This document shows positions 8,604 to 17,471 of a stretch of DNA of 64,000 nucleotides, one piece after another; the first letter of the stretch is position 1; every line of letters begins with the position of its first letter. The translations under genes and the position numbers were made by a program. Origin of the DNA: Collinsella provencensis (GTDB taxonomy: Bacteria; Actinomycetota; Coriobacteriia; Coriobacteriales; Coriobacteriaceae); NCBI RefSeq assembly GCF_900199705.1, contig NZ_LT904908.1, positions 255,694 through 319,693 on the forward strand, in the 5' to 3' direction. Under the pieces are notes generated by a model that was given only the letters and a program-made list of their open reading frames with translations, had not been told where the DNA came from and ran no database searches.

Positions 8604-11600
8604 GTGTTCTTAAAATCTCTCACCCTCAAAGGGTTCAAATCTTTTGCCGATCGCGCGCACATGACATTCGAGCCCGGTCTTACGGTCATCGTTGGACCCA
8701 ATGGATCCGGCAAATCGAATATCTCCGATGCTATTCTGTGGGTCCTGGGCGAGCAAAGCGCCAAGCAGCTGCGCGGTCAGGCCATGGAAGATGTGATCTT
8801 TTCCGGTTCGTCCGCACGTCAGCCCGTCGGCGTGGCCGAGGTCACGCTCGTGCTGGACAACTCCGACCACATGCTGCCCGTCGACTTCAACGAGGTTGCG
8901 ATCACGCGGCGCATGTATCGTTCGGGTGAAAGCGAGTATCTCATCAATTCCAGTCCATGCCGTTTGATGGATATCCAGGATATCCTGCACGATTCGGGCT
9001 TGGGCAAAGACACCCATTCCATCATCTCCCAGGGTAAGCTCGATTCGATTTTGCAGAGCCGTCCCGAGGAGCGTCGCTCTTTGATTGAGGAGGCCGCGGG
9101 CATCTCCAAACACAAGCGCCGCAAGGAGCGCGCGCTGCGCAAGCTGAAAAACATGGACGAGCATCTCACGCGTGCCCGTGATATCAATCGAGAGATCTCG
9201 CGTCAGCTTAAGCCCCTCGAGCGCCAGGTCGACCGTGCACGTAAATATCGCGACCTGTCGAGCCGCGCGACTGAGCTCACGCAGATTCTCGCTGTCGATG
9301 AGCTGCGTCAGCTGCAAACGCAATGGGCCGACCTTGAGTCATCCTCAAAAGAGAGCTCTGCCGCATTGGAGCTTGCCCGCTATCGACTGAGCGAAAAGGA
9401 ACGCGAGCTCGAAAAACTGCAGGTGATGCTCGAGGAAAAGGGCCTGTTCGTGGGCGACCTCGGCGAACAGCGTCGTCACATGCAAGACGTCGTTGGCCGC
9501 ATCGGTTCCGATATGCGCCTGCTCGAGGAAAAGGGCCGCAATATGGTCTCGCGCCTCTCTGAGATGCGCGGGACGCTGTCCGGTTCGGAGCATCAGCGTC
9601 GTCGGACGGTTGAAGAACTTTCCGATATCAATCGTCAGCTTGATGGGGAGCGTGCCGCCGCCGAAGTGGCGCGTGGCGATGTCGCAACTTTTGAGCCGGC
9701 GGCCGACGAACTGCACAGTCGTCGCGTCGAGTTGGATGAACTCATCTCCACTCTCACGCGTACCCAGCGCGAGGTTCAGCGTACCGCCGATACCGCAGCC
9801 CTTGAACTGGTCAAGGTGAAGGAGACGCTTTCGAACGCAGAGCTCGAGGACGGTATGTACGCCAAGCGCCTCGAGCAGATCGACGATGAGACGCAGACGC
9901 TCACTGCTTCTTTGGAGAGCCGTCGTACGCGCGCGAAGGAGCTTGAGAGTGAGCTCGAGTCCGCTAGAACTGCACGAGATGAGGCTAAGGCCGCCGTCGA
10001 GGTTGCACTTGCAGCCTTGAACGACCTTCGTGAGAAGGAGCAAATCGCACGCGGCAAGCTGTCCGATGTCCGTTCCGAACTTGCAAGTTTGAAGAAGCTC
10101 GATGCGAGCATGGCCGATGCCTCCCCGCTCGTTGCACGTGTGGCGCATGAGCGTGCCGAGCGTTTTGCGGGCCGCCTGGGTGATGCGATCGAGGCTCCCG
10201 CCGAGCTTGAGGCACTGGTCGAGAATCTGCTTTCCCACGACATTGATGCGCTCGTGTGCAATGACGCCGCAGGGCTTTCCGATGCCGCCCATTTTGCGCT
10301 TGAGGCGTCGGATGCGTCCGGCGAGGCGGTGCTCCTCGCGCGTGACATAAAGGCACCCGTATTTGCCGAGGGGGCCGCGGGCAAGCGCTTGGTGGAACTT
10401 CTCAATATTCGCGAGGGATATGGACCTGCCGTTGCGGCATTGTTGGGACATATCTACCTTGTTGACGATCTTGCAGCTGCTTTATCTGCCCCCGTCGTTC
10501 CGGGCGTGTTGTATGTGACCCTGGATGGTGCGCGCGTCCGCGATGGCGGCGTGGTGCGCGTGGGGCGCGGAAGCGGTGAGATGTCCGGTGCGCTTGAGCG
10601 CAAGCGTCGCATTCGCGAGCTCGAGGGTCTCGAGCCCGAGGTATCTGTACTTTTTGAACACGCGGCTGAGCGCGTCATCGAAGCTCAGGCTGCCATTGAA
10701 GAGGCGCGATCGATTGAGACTGAGAAGGCCGGTGCGATTTCGCGTCTTGAGGGAGAGCAAAGCTCTCTTCTTTTTGAGATTGGTCGCATGGAGCACTCGC
10801 TTTCCGCCATGCTTTCCGAGCATTCCAATTTGACGCGTCGTCGTGAGGCAGCGGCCGAATCGGTGCGCGCCGCCCAGCCAAAGCTCGAAGAGCTCTCGGC
10901 AACACGTGATGAGGCCCAGGGGCAGCTTAAAGACCTTGCCGATGAGCTCGACGTCGCGCACGACGACCTTGAGCGTCTACGTCGTGATGATGCCGAGGCG
11001 GGTGCCAAACTCGCCGACGCCAAGGTTCGCCTTGCCCAGGCGACCGAGCGCGTGCGCAGCCTTTCCGCACGTGTCCCCGAACTTGAAAAGCGACTTGAGG
11101 CCATCGACCGCCGTATTCACGGCACCGAGCAAGCGGCGCGGTCGCTTGAGGGGCTGCGTTTGCGCGTTGACCCTCTGCACGACCGTTATCAGGCGCTTTC
11201 CGAGCGCGCCATGGATTGGGCGGCGCGCTTGCGCGACCAGGCATCGCTTGAGGAAGCGGATTCCGCTTCGCTCAAACGCACGATCGAGAACGCTCGCGCC
11301 GAGGTGTTGCGTGCCAAGGAGGAGGTTGAGTTCGCCAACGTGGCGGTCAACGAATCCAAGGTTGCTCGCGGCAAGCTGGAAGTGCAGGTCGAAACTGCAG
11401 TAAAGGCCATTACGGCTGATGGTAAGACGGTACTTGAAGAGGCTTTGAGGCTTCCCGCGCCTGAGGACCGTGCGGCCGCACAGCGCGAACTGAATGACCT
11501 GGTGCGCCAAATCAACAATTTGGGACCCGTGAACCAGGTTGCCATGGAGGAGTACGAGACGCTCAAGAAGCGCGCCGATTACATCGCCTCCCAGCTTGAA

Positions 11601-12140
11601 GATCTTGAGACCGCTCGTAAGGCGCTCACCAAGATCACCGCTGCAATCGATCGCAAGATGCGTGCGAGCTTCCTGACCACCTTCGAGAAGGTTGACGAGA
11701 ACTTCCGCGAGGTGTTCTCCATGCTCTTCCCTGGCGGTCAGGCTCATTTGGAGATGACTGACCCCGAGCATCCCGCCGAGACGGGTATCGAGGTTATTGC
11801 ACAGCCGCGCGGCAAACGCATCACCAAGATGACGCTTATGAGCGGCGGCGAGAAGTCGCTGACCGCGCTCGCGTTGCTGTTCGCCGTGTATCGCACGCGC
11901 ACCGTGCCGTTCTACGTGCTTGACGAGGTCGAGGCCGCGCTTGACGACTCGAACCTCTCCAAGCTCATCGGTGCCATCGATTACCTGCGTCATTCTACGC
12001 AGCTGCTCGTTATTTCCCACCAGCGCCGTACCATGGAAGACGCCGACGTGCTGTACGGTGTCTCCATGCAGGCAGACGGCGTGAGCCGCGTGGTCAGTCA
12101 AAAACTCGATCGAAAAACCGGAAAGGTCGTGAATGCATAA
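8604..12140 (+). CDS. smc: Chromosome segregation ATPase SMC
   Basis: The condensin ATPase, a large ring protein that compacts and segregates chromosomes with ScpA and ScpB (42971-44490). Its 1178 residues are typical. The N-terminal head has Walker A GPNGSGKS at residues 31-38, a first coiled coil occupies roughly residues 165-500, and the hinge follows (about 510-660, including PLVARVAHERAERFAGRLGD). A second coiled coil leads to the C-terminal head with signature LMSGGEKSLTALALL and Walker B FYVLDEVEAALDD. GTG 8604 follows a weak GAGGG. The stop overlaps the ftsY start by one base (TAATG). Confidence 0.97.
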   Translation: MFLKSLTLKGFKSFADRAHMTFEPGLTVIVGPNGSGKSNISDAILWVLGEQSAKQLRGQAMEDVIFSGSSARQPVGVAEVTLVLDNSDHMLPVDFNEVAITRRMYRSGESEYLINSSPCRLMDIQDILHDSGLGKDTHSIISQGKLDSILQSRPEERRSLIEEAAGISKHKRRKERALRKLKNMDEHLTRARDINREISRQLKPLERQVDRARKYRDLSSRATELTQILAVDELRQLQTQWADLESSSKESSAALELARYRLSEKERELEKLQVMLEEKGLFVGDLGEQRRHMQDVVGRIGSDMRLLEEKGRNMVSRLSEMRGTLSGSEHQRRRTVEELSDINRQLDGERAAAEVARGDVATFEPAADELHSRRVELDELISTLTRTQREVQRTADTAALELVKVKETLSNAELEDGMYAKRLEQIDDETQTLTASLESRRTRAKELESELESARTARDEAKAAVEVALAALNDLREKEQIARGKLSDVRSELASLKKLDASMADASPLVARVAHERAERFAGRLGDAIEAPAELEALVENLLSHDIDALVCNDAAGLSDAAHFALEASDASGEAVLLARDIKAPVFAEGAAGKRLVELLNIREGYGPAVAALLGHIYLVDDLAAALSAPVVPGVLYVTLDGARVRDGGVVRVGRGSGEMSGALERKRRIRELEGLEPEVSVLFEHAAERVIEAQAAIEEARSIETEKAGAISRLEGEQSSLLFEIGRMEHSLSAMLSEHSNLTRRREAAAESVRAAQPKLEELSATRDEAQGQLKDLADELDVAHDDLERLRRDDAEAGAKLADAKVRLAQATERVRSLSARVPELEKRLEAIDRRIHGTEQAARSLEGLRLRVDPLHDRYQALSERAMDWAARLRDQASLEEADSASLKRTIENARAEVLRAKEEVEFANVAVNESKVARGKLEVQVETAVKAITADGKTVLEEALRLPAPEDRAAAQRELNDLVRQINNLGPVNQVAMEEYETLKKRADYIASQLEDLETARKALTKITAAIDRKMRASFLTTFEKVDENFREVFSMLFPGGQAHLEMTDPEHPAETGIEVIAQPRGKRITKMTLMSGGEKSLTALALLFAVYRTRTVPFYVLDEVEAALDDSNLSKLIGAIDYLRHSTQLLVISHQRRTMEDADVLYGVSMQADGVSRVVSQKLDRKTGKVVNA

Positions 12141-13054
12141 TGGGTCTGTTTGATTCCCTTAAGCACGGTCTGGAGCGCAGCCGTGAGGCGCTCAACGAGA
12201 TCTTCTACTTTGGTGGCGAGGTCGATGAGGACTTCTGGGAGGAGCTCGAGGACACGCTTGTCATGGGTGATATGGGTGGCGAAATCGCCATGCGCGTCAC
12301 CGACGACCTGCGTGAGATGGCTGCACGCAAGAACCTCCGAACCGCCGATCAGCTGCGCGCCGCGCTTGCCGAGCGTCTCGAGGAGTTTTTCGTCGCACCC
12401 GAGTCGGACATCTTTGACGATACGCCGAGCTGCGTGCTGTTTGTAGGCATCAACGGAGCGGGTAAGACCACCACGGTGGGCAAGATCGCGAGCGCCGAGG
12501 CGACCGCTGGCAAGAACGTGGTGATCGGCAGTGCCGACACCTTCCGCGCCGCCGCCATTGAGCAGCTGGACGTATGGGGCGAGCGTGCAGGCGTGCCCGT
12601 TATCAAGCGCGACCGCGGTTCCGACCCCGCAAGCGTTTGCTACGACGTGCTTGACGAGGCGGATAAGTGCAACAGCGACCTAGTGCTCATCGACACCGCG
12701 GGTCGTTTGCATTCGAGCCCGGAGCTCATGCGCGAGCTTGCCAAGGTGGTCAAGGTTACGCGTAAGCGCGCGGAGGCCTGCACCGCAGGCCCCATGCCTG
12801 TGCACGCGGTGCTCGTTATCGATGCCGCTACCGGCCAAAACGGCCTCAATCAAGCCAAGGAGTTCAATGACGCCTTGGGGCTCGATGGCATTATCATGAC
12901 CAAGCTCGATGGCACGGCAAAGGGCGGTATCGCTTTGGCTGTTGCCAACCAGCTCAAGTTGCCGATTTATCGTATCGGCGTGGGCGAGCAGGTGGATGAC
13001 CTGCAGCGTTTTAATGCTCACGATTTCTGCCGAGCTTTGGTTGGCATCGAATAG
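12140..13054 (+). CDS. ftsY: Signal recognition particle receptor FtsY
   Basis: The membrane-associated SRP receptor GTPase. Its 304 residues contain only the NG domain: an N-terminal helical bundle (residues 1-95), then G1 GINGAGKTTTVGKIA near residue 108, DTFRAAAIEQL, DTAGRLH (G3) and TKLDGTAKGG (G4). The acidic A domain of proteobacterial FtsY is absent, as is common in Gram-positives. It is translationally coupled to smc and is followed 46 bases later by ffh, its partner GTPase. Confidence 0.96.
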   Translation: MGLFDSLKHGLERSREALNEIFYFGGEVDEDFWEELEDTLVMGDMGGEIAMRVTDDLREMAARKNLRTADQLRAALAERLEEFFVAPESDIFDDTPSCVLFVGINGAGKTTTVGKIASAEATAGKNVVIGSADTFRAAAIEQLDVWGERAGVPVIKRDRGSDPASVCYDVLDEADKCNSDLVLIDTAGRLHSSPELMRELAKVVKVTRKRAEACTAGPMPVHAVLVIDAATGQNGLNQAKEFNDALGLDGIIMTKLDGTAKGGIALAVANQLKLPIYRIGVGEQVDDLQRFNAHDFCRALVGIE

Positions 13055-13100
13055 CATCGGATAAGTACGACCTTTTGGTCTTCGTTTGAGGAGAGAGCAT

Positions 13101-14579
13101 ATGGCAGCATTCGGATCGCTTTCCGATCGTTTGACCGACACATTTGACCGCCTGCGTGGCAAGGGCAAGCTCACTGAGGCCGATATCAACGTTGCCATGC
13201 GCGAAATCCGCATGGCGTTGCTCGAGGCTGACGTCAACTACCGTGTGGTGAAGGACTTTGTGACGCGTACCAAAGAGCGTTGCCTCACCGCTGACGTCAT
13301 GGACTCGCTCACCCCTGCGCAAAACGTCGTAAAGATCGTTCTTGATGAGCTGACCGAGCTGCTGGGCGGTACGGAGAGCAAGCTGGTGTTCTCGAGCCGC
13401 ATCCCCAACGTGATTATGCTTGTCGGTTTGCAGGGCTCCGGTAAGACGACCGCTGCCGCGAAGCTCGCCTACATGCTTAAAAAGCAGGGTCGCAGTCCCT
13501 TGCTCGCCGCGTGCGACGTGTATCGTCCCGCCGCTGCCGATCAGCTTGCTACGCTTGGCGGCGAGATCGGCGTGCCAGTCTTCCGCGGCGATGGCAAGAA
13601 CCCGGTTGAGATCGCCTCTGCTTCTATCCGCGAGGCTGTGGACAAGATGCGCGACGTGGTCATCGTCGACACCGCCGGTCGTCTGCAGATCGATGAGCAG
13701 ATGATGCAGGAAGCTGTGGACATCAAGCACGCGGTCAAGCCTGATCAGGTCCTTATGGTGGTCGACGCCATGACCGGTCAGGACATCGTCAACGTGGTGT
13801 CCACGTTTGCCGAGCGTACCGACTTTGACGGCGTGATCATCTCCAAGCTTGACGGCGATGCCCGTGGCGGCGGCGCGCTGTCCGTTCGCGAGGTTACGGG
13901 CAAGCCGATCAAGTTCGTCTCGATGGGCGAGAAGCCCGACTCGCTCGAGGTGTTCAATCCCGAGCGTATGGCCAAGCGCATCCTGGGCATGGGTGACGTC
14001 GTCGGCATCATCGAAAAGGCCCAAGAGATCGCTACAGCCGAGCAGATGGAAGCCGCCGAGCGCATGCTTCGCGACGGCTTCACGATGAACGACATGCTCG
14101 AGCAGATGCGCGCGCTCAAGAAGATGGGTGGCATGAAGGGCGTCCTCGGCATGCTGCCGGGCGGCCAGAAGGCCCTCAATCAGATGGGTGGCAACCTTGA
14201 CGAGGCCGTGTTCGATCGCCATGATGCGATCATCCAGTCCATGACCGCCGAGGAGCGCAACCGTCCCTCCATCATCAACGGACAGCGCCGCGCCCGTATC
14301 GCACGTGGCTGCGGTTTGACGCCCGCTGACGTCAACGTCCTCATGAAGCAATGGGGCGAGATGAACAAGATGATGGGCAAGATGCGCGCTATGACCCAGC
14401 AGCAGGGCGGTAAAAAGGGCAAGAAGGGCAAAAAGGGAAAGAAGATGCGCATGCCCGGTATGGGTGGCATGGACATGAACAAGCTCATGAACCAGATGGG
14501 TGGTATGGGCGGCCTTGGTGGCGGTATGACCGACATGGACAAGCTCATGCGTATGAACGATCAGTACAAGCGCAAGTAA
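13101..14579 (+). CDS. ffh: Signal recognition particle protein Ffh
   Basis: The SRP54-type GTPase that binds signal peptides and 4.5S RNA. The NG domain shows GLQGSGKTTAAAKLA near residue 108, DTAGRLQ and SKLDGDARGG. The methionine-rich M domain follows from about residue 300. At 492 residues it is longer than the 453 of E. coli Ffh because of a basic KKG-repeat stretch (about residues 440-450) and a Met/Gly-rich tail. ATG 13101 has GAGGAGAGA at 13088-13096; the upstream in-frame TTG is rejected. No 4.5S RNA gene was recognised in the window. Confidence 0.97.
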   Translation: MAAFGSLSDRLTDTFDRLRGKGKLTEADINVAMREIRMALLEADVNYRVVKDFVTRTKERCLTADVMDSLTPAQNVVKIVLDELTELLGGTESKLVFSSRIPNVIMLVGLQGSGKTTAAAKLAYMLKKQGRSPLLAACDVYRPAAADQLATLGGEIGVPVFRGDGKNPVEIASASIREAVDKMRDVVIVDTAGRLQIDEQMMQEAVDIKHAVKPDQVLMVVDAMTGQDIVNVVSTFAERTDFDGVIISKLDGDARGGGALSVREVTGKPIKFVSMGEKPDSLEVFNPERMAKRILGMGDVVGIIEKAQEIATAEQMEAAERMLRDGFTMNDMLEQMRALKKMGGMKGVLGMLPGGQKALNQMGGNLDEAVFDRHDAIIQSMTAEERNRPSIINGQRRARIARGCGLTPADVNVLMKQWGEMNKMMGKMRAMTQQQGGKKGKKGKKGKKMRMPGMGGMDMNKLMNQMGGMGGLGGGMTDMDKLMRMNDQYKRK

Positions 14580-14590
14580 AGGGGCGGCAT

Positions 14591-15439
14591 ATGAGCAAGG
14601 CAGACAAGCTATTTGTATCCATGTGCCAGGACATCTTGGACCATGGAACGACGACTGAAGGACAGAAGGTGCGTCCGCATTGGGAGGACGGCACGCCTGC
14701 CTATACCATCAAAAACTTTGGCGTGACGGCTCGTTACGATCTGCGTGAGGAGTTCCCTGCGACTACCTTGCGTCGCACTGCGCTCAAGAGTGCCATGGAC
14801 GAAATCTTGTGGATTTACCAGAAGAAATCGAACAACATCAACGACCTGCACTCCCACATCTGGGATGAATGGGCGGACGAGACCGGCTCCATCGGTAAGG
14901 CGTACGGCTATCAGATTGCGCAGAAGTCGCATTATCCCGAGGGCGACTTCGACCAGATGGACCGCGTGCTGTACGACCTCACGCACACGCCGTATTCGCG
15001 TCGTATCATGACGAACATGTACACGTTCTCCGATCTTTCCGAGATGCACCTGTATCCATGCGCTTATTCGGTTACGTATAACGTGACGCAGGATCCGGGT
15101 TGCGATAAGCCTACGCTCAATATGGTGCTGATGCAGCGCTCACAGGACATTCTTGCCGCCAATAACTGGAATGTGTGCCAGTACGCCATCCTTCTCATGA
15201 TGGTTGCCCAGCACTGTGGCATGATCGCCGGTGAACTGCTGCATGTAATTGTGGACGCCCATATCTACGACCGTCATGTGGACATCGTGCGCGAGCTCAT
15301 CGAGCGCCCCCAGTATCCTGCGCCGAAGGTCTCGCTCAATCCTGAGGTGACCAACTTCTACGATTTCACGACGGACGATTTGATCGTTGAGGACTACCAG
15401 CATGGCCCGCAAATCAAGGGCATTCCGATTGCGGTGTAG
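14591..15439 (+). CDS. thyA: Thymidylate synthase ThyA
   Basis: It makes dTMP from dUMP using methylene-tetrahydrofolate; the product dihydrofolate is recycled by the adjacent folA. The 282-residue protein contains the catalytic cysteine C157 in LYPCAYSV and the dUMP-binding arginines in YSRRIMT and RSQDILAANNWNV. HVDIVRELIER and YDFTTDDL complete the fold. The segment after the cysteine (PCAY instead of the common PCH) and ANNWNV instead of GxPFNI resemble the divergent ThyA subgroup found in Bacillus phi3T-type and clostridial enzymes. ATG 14591 follows AAAGGGGCGG. Confidence 0.93.
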   Translation: MSKADKLFVSMCQDILDHGTTTEGQKVRPHWEDGTPAYTIKNFGVTARYDLREEFPATTLRRTALKSAMDEILWIYQKKSNNINDLHSHIWDEWADETGSIGKAYGYQIAQKSHYPEGDFDQMDRVLYDLTHTPYSRRIMTNMYTFSDLSEMHLYPCAYSVTYNVTQDPGCDKPTLNMVLMQRSQDILAANNWNVCQYAILLMMVAQHCGMIAGELLHVIVDAHIYDRHVDIVRELIERPQYPAPKVSLNPEVTNFYDFTTDDLIVEDYQHGPQIKGIPIAV

Positions 15440-15442
15440 CTC

Positions 15443-15955
15443 ATGACGTGCGAACTTAAGGCAATCGTTGCGGTGTGTGACGACTGGGGGATTGGTCGCG
15501 ATGGCGATATGGTGGTCGTCAATCGCACTGATATGCGGCATTTCGTTGCCTGCACAAAAGGGCGTCCTGTCATTATGGGTCGCAAAACGCTCGAGAGCTT
15601 TCCGGGCGGAAAGCCGCTGAAAAACCGTCGGAACATTGTACTTTCGCGAGATGCGGCTTACGCTCCTGACGGCGTGGAGGTCGTGCATTCCGTTGAAGAG
15701 GCTTTGACTGCTGTTGCGAACGAGGAAGTCGCTTGGGTTATCGGCGGCGGAGCGGTGTACGAGCAGTTTTTGCCGTACTGCGAGGAAGCCGTGGTAACGC
15801 ATAATTACGTTACGCATGAAGTAGATACGTTCTTTCCCAACTTGGCTTCCGATTCACATTGGAGGGTCGTCGCTCGTTCAGATACAAGTATCATTGAAGA
15901 AGGGCAGGGAGATGTGGGCGTTACCTACGAGTTCGTAACGTATCGTCGCATCTGA
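15443..15955 (+). CDS. folA: Dihydrofolate reductase
   Basis: It regenerates tetrahydrofolate for ThyA with NADPH. The 170 residues show AIVAVCDDWGIGRDGDMVV, with WGIG in the Met20-loop region, then the NADPH-binding GRKTLESFPGGKPLKNRRNIVLSR segment and VIGGGAVYEQFLP near residue 95. The folate-pocket residue usually Asp27 or Glu appears as the aspartate of NRTDMRHF. The gene is three bases after thyA, so the two are an operon. The C-terminus GVTYEFVTYRRI is typical. Confidence 0.92.
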   Translation: MTCELKAIVAVCDDWGIGRDGDMVVVNRTDMRHFVACTKGRPVIMGRKTLESFPGGKPLKNRRNIVLSRDAAYAPDGVEVVHSVEEALTAVANEEVAWVIGGGAVYEQFLPYCEEAVVTHNYVTHEVDTFFPNLASDSHWRVVARSDTSIIEEGQGDVGVTYEFVTYRRI

Positions 15956-15978
15956 AATTGCAACCGAAAGGAAATCTC

Positions 15979-16347
15979 GTGCAGTTCAAAATGGCTCACA
16001 CCGAAATTCATGTACTCGATCTTGATGCTTCCTTGGCGTTTTATGCCGAGGCGCTTGATTTGCACCCCGTTCGTGAGAAGGGCCCTGAGGATGGATCTTG
16101 GAAGCTCGTTTTCCTCGGCAATGAGGCCAGTGAGTGCGAGCTTGAGCTGACCTGGAACAAGGGCCGCGTTGAGCCGTACAACCAGGGCGGTCGTGACATC
16201 CATCTGGCGTTTGCCGTTGAGGACATGGACGCTGCACACGAGCTGCACGAGCGCATGGGTTGCATCGTCAAGGAAAATCCTGCTATGGGCATTTATTTCA
16301 TCGCCGACCCCGACGGCTTCTACCTGGAGATCATTCCGGCGAAGTAG
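15979..16347 (+). CDS. VOC/glyoxalase I-like metalloenzyme
   Basis: A 122-residue single-domain vicinal-oxygen-chelate protein resembling lactoylglutathione lyase. The four usual metal ligands can be matched: His in KMAHTEIHV, Glu in ELELTWN, His in DIHLAFAVEDMD and Glu in FYLEIIPAK. GTG 15979 is chosen because AAAGGAA at 15967-15973 lies six bases upstream. It may detoxify methylglyoxal, but substrate and thiol cofactor cannot be deduced from sequence. It follows folA by 23 bases and may share its transcript. Confidence 0.85.
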   Translation: MQFKMAHTEIHVLDLDASLAFYAEALDLHPVREKGPEDGSWKLVFLGNEASECELELTWNKGRVEPYNQGGRDIHLAFAVEDMDAAHELHERMGCIVKENPAMGIYFIADPDGFYLEIIPAK

Positions 16348-16384
16348 ACCCTTTTTCGATTGTCGAATTTGAGGAATGAAGCGC

Positions 16385-17305
16385 GTGGAGAGCAACGTTC
16401 AGCCAAATATCATTCGCATCTCGTCTCTTGAGGACGAGCGCCTTGACGCGTATACGCGTTTGACCGAGCGCGAGCTCAGGTGCGTCCTCGAGCCTGAAAA
16501 GGGTATCTTTATCGCTGAGAGCGCCAAGGTGATTGAGCGTGCTGTTCGCGCCGGTCTAGAGCCCGTGAGCTTCTTGATGGGGGAGCGTTGGCTCGACCAG
16601 CTCATGCCGCTGCTTGAGCAAGTCGCTTGCGAGCGCCCTGAGGCTGATATTCCCGTGTTCGTTGCAAGCATGGAGCTCATGGAGACGCTCACGGGCTTTT
16701 CCGTCACGCGCGGTGCTCTGGCTACCTTCCGTCGTCCGCGTATGGCAGATGCTTCGGCTTTTTTACAGGCACTTGTCGAGCGGGCGGGGGAGCGCCCTGT
16801 TCGTGTCTGTGTGCTTGAGGGAATCGTCGACCATACCAACGTTGGTGCCATCTTTCGTTCCGCTGCGGCGCTTAACGTGGATGGCATCCTCGTAAGCCCC
16901 ACATGCTGTGACCCGTTGTATCGACGCTCCGTGCGAGTTTCGATGGGTACGGTGTTTCAGGTTCCGTGGTGTCGTATCGGTTCCGACGCACATGCATGGC
17001 CAAAGGACGGGCTCTCCGTTTTGCACGAGGTCGGTTTTGAATGTGCCGCTATGGCGCTCACCGATGATTCGGTTTCCCTTGATGACCCGTCCTTACAGCG
17101 GATTGATCGGCTTGCCATCTTCATGGGCACCGAGGGCGCGGGCCTTAAGGCAACGACGATTTCGGGCTGCGACAAGACCATCCGTATCCCGATGGCGCAT
17201 GGCGTCGATTCGCTTAATGTTGCCGCCGCGAGTGCTGTTGCGTTTTGGCAATTGTGCCCCCACCTTGATAATGGGTATCACTATCGACCGGGGATGTTCG
17301 CCTAA
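16385..17305 (+). CDS. TrmH/SpoU-family RNA 2'-O-methyltransferase
   Basis: A SPOUT-fold methyltransferase of about 306 residues acting on tRNA or rRNA ribose. An N-terminal substrate-binding region (residues 1-110, including EPEKGIFIAESAKVIERA) precedes the SpoU domain. Motif 1 is IVDHTNVGAIFRSAAAL, motif 2 is IFMGTEGAGL, and motif 3 is PMAHGVDSLNVAAASAV. ATG 16376 is in frame but only one base after GAGGA; GTG 16385 has proper spacing and is used here. The exact target nucleotide is unknown. Confidence 0.88.
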   Translation: MESNVQPNIIRISSLEDERLDAYTRLTERELRCVLEPEKGIFIAESAKVIERAVRAGLEPVSFLMGERWLDQLMPLLEQVACERPEADIPVFVASMELMETLTGFSVTRGALATFRRPRMADASAFLQALVERAGERPVRVCVLEGIVDHTNVGAIFRSAAALNVDGILVSPTCCDPLYRRSVRVSMGTVFQVPWCRIGSDAHAWPKDGLSVLHEVGFECAAMALTDDSVSLDDPSLQRIDRLAIFMGTEGAGLKATTISGCDKTIRIPMAHGVDSLNVAAASAVAFWQLCPHLDNGYHYRPGMFA

Positions 17306-17325
17306 ACCCCTGCTGGTTTATTATA
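17303..17325 (+). terminator. Weak hairpin at the end of the RNA methyltransferase gene
   Basis: TAAACC (17303-17308, including the stop codon) pairs with GGTTTA (17315-17320), followed by an AU-rich run. The stem is only six base pairs, so this is a tentative terminator. Confidence 0.3.
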
Positions 17326-17420
17326 AAAATTCATAGCGTATTTCCTGCGGGCTTCTTAAATCATGAGAAGATGTGAACCGTAAGATGCGGTGTTGCGGGC
17401 ATTCAGGTAAAAGCGTACCG

Positions 17421-17429
17421 TGCTATAGG
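17421..17429 (+). promoter_or_regulatory. Extended -10 element upstream of the MATE gene
   Basis: TGCTATAGG at 17421-17429 could serve as an extended -10, 42 bases before the MATE start. No convincing -35 box lies 17-18 bases upstream. The rest of the 17306-17471 gap shows nothing recognisable. Confidence 0.3.
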
Positions 17430-17471
17430 GATTTGAACGAGCTTGAGCGAGCGTGATAACGGGGAAGGTCT

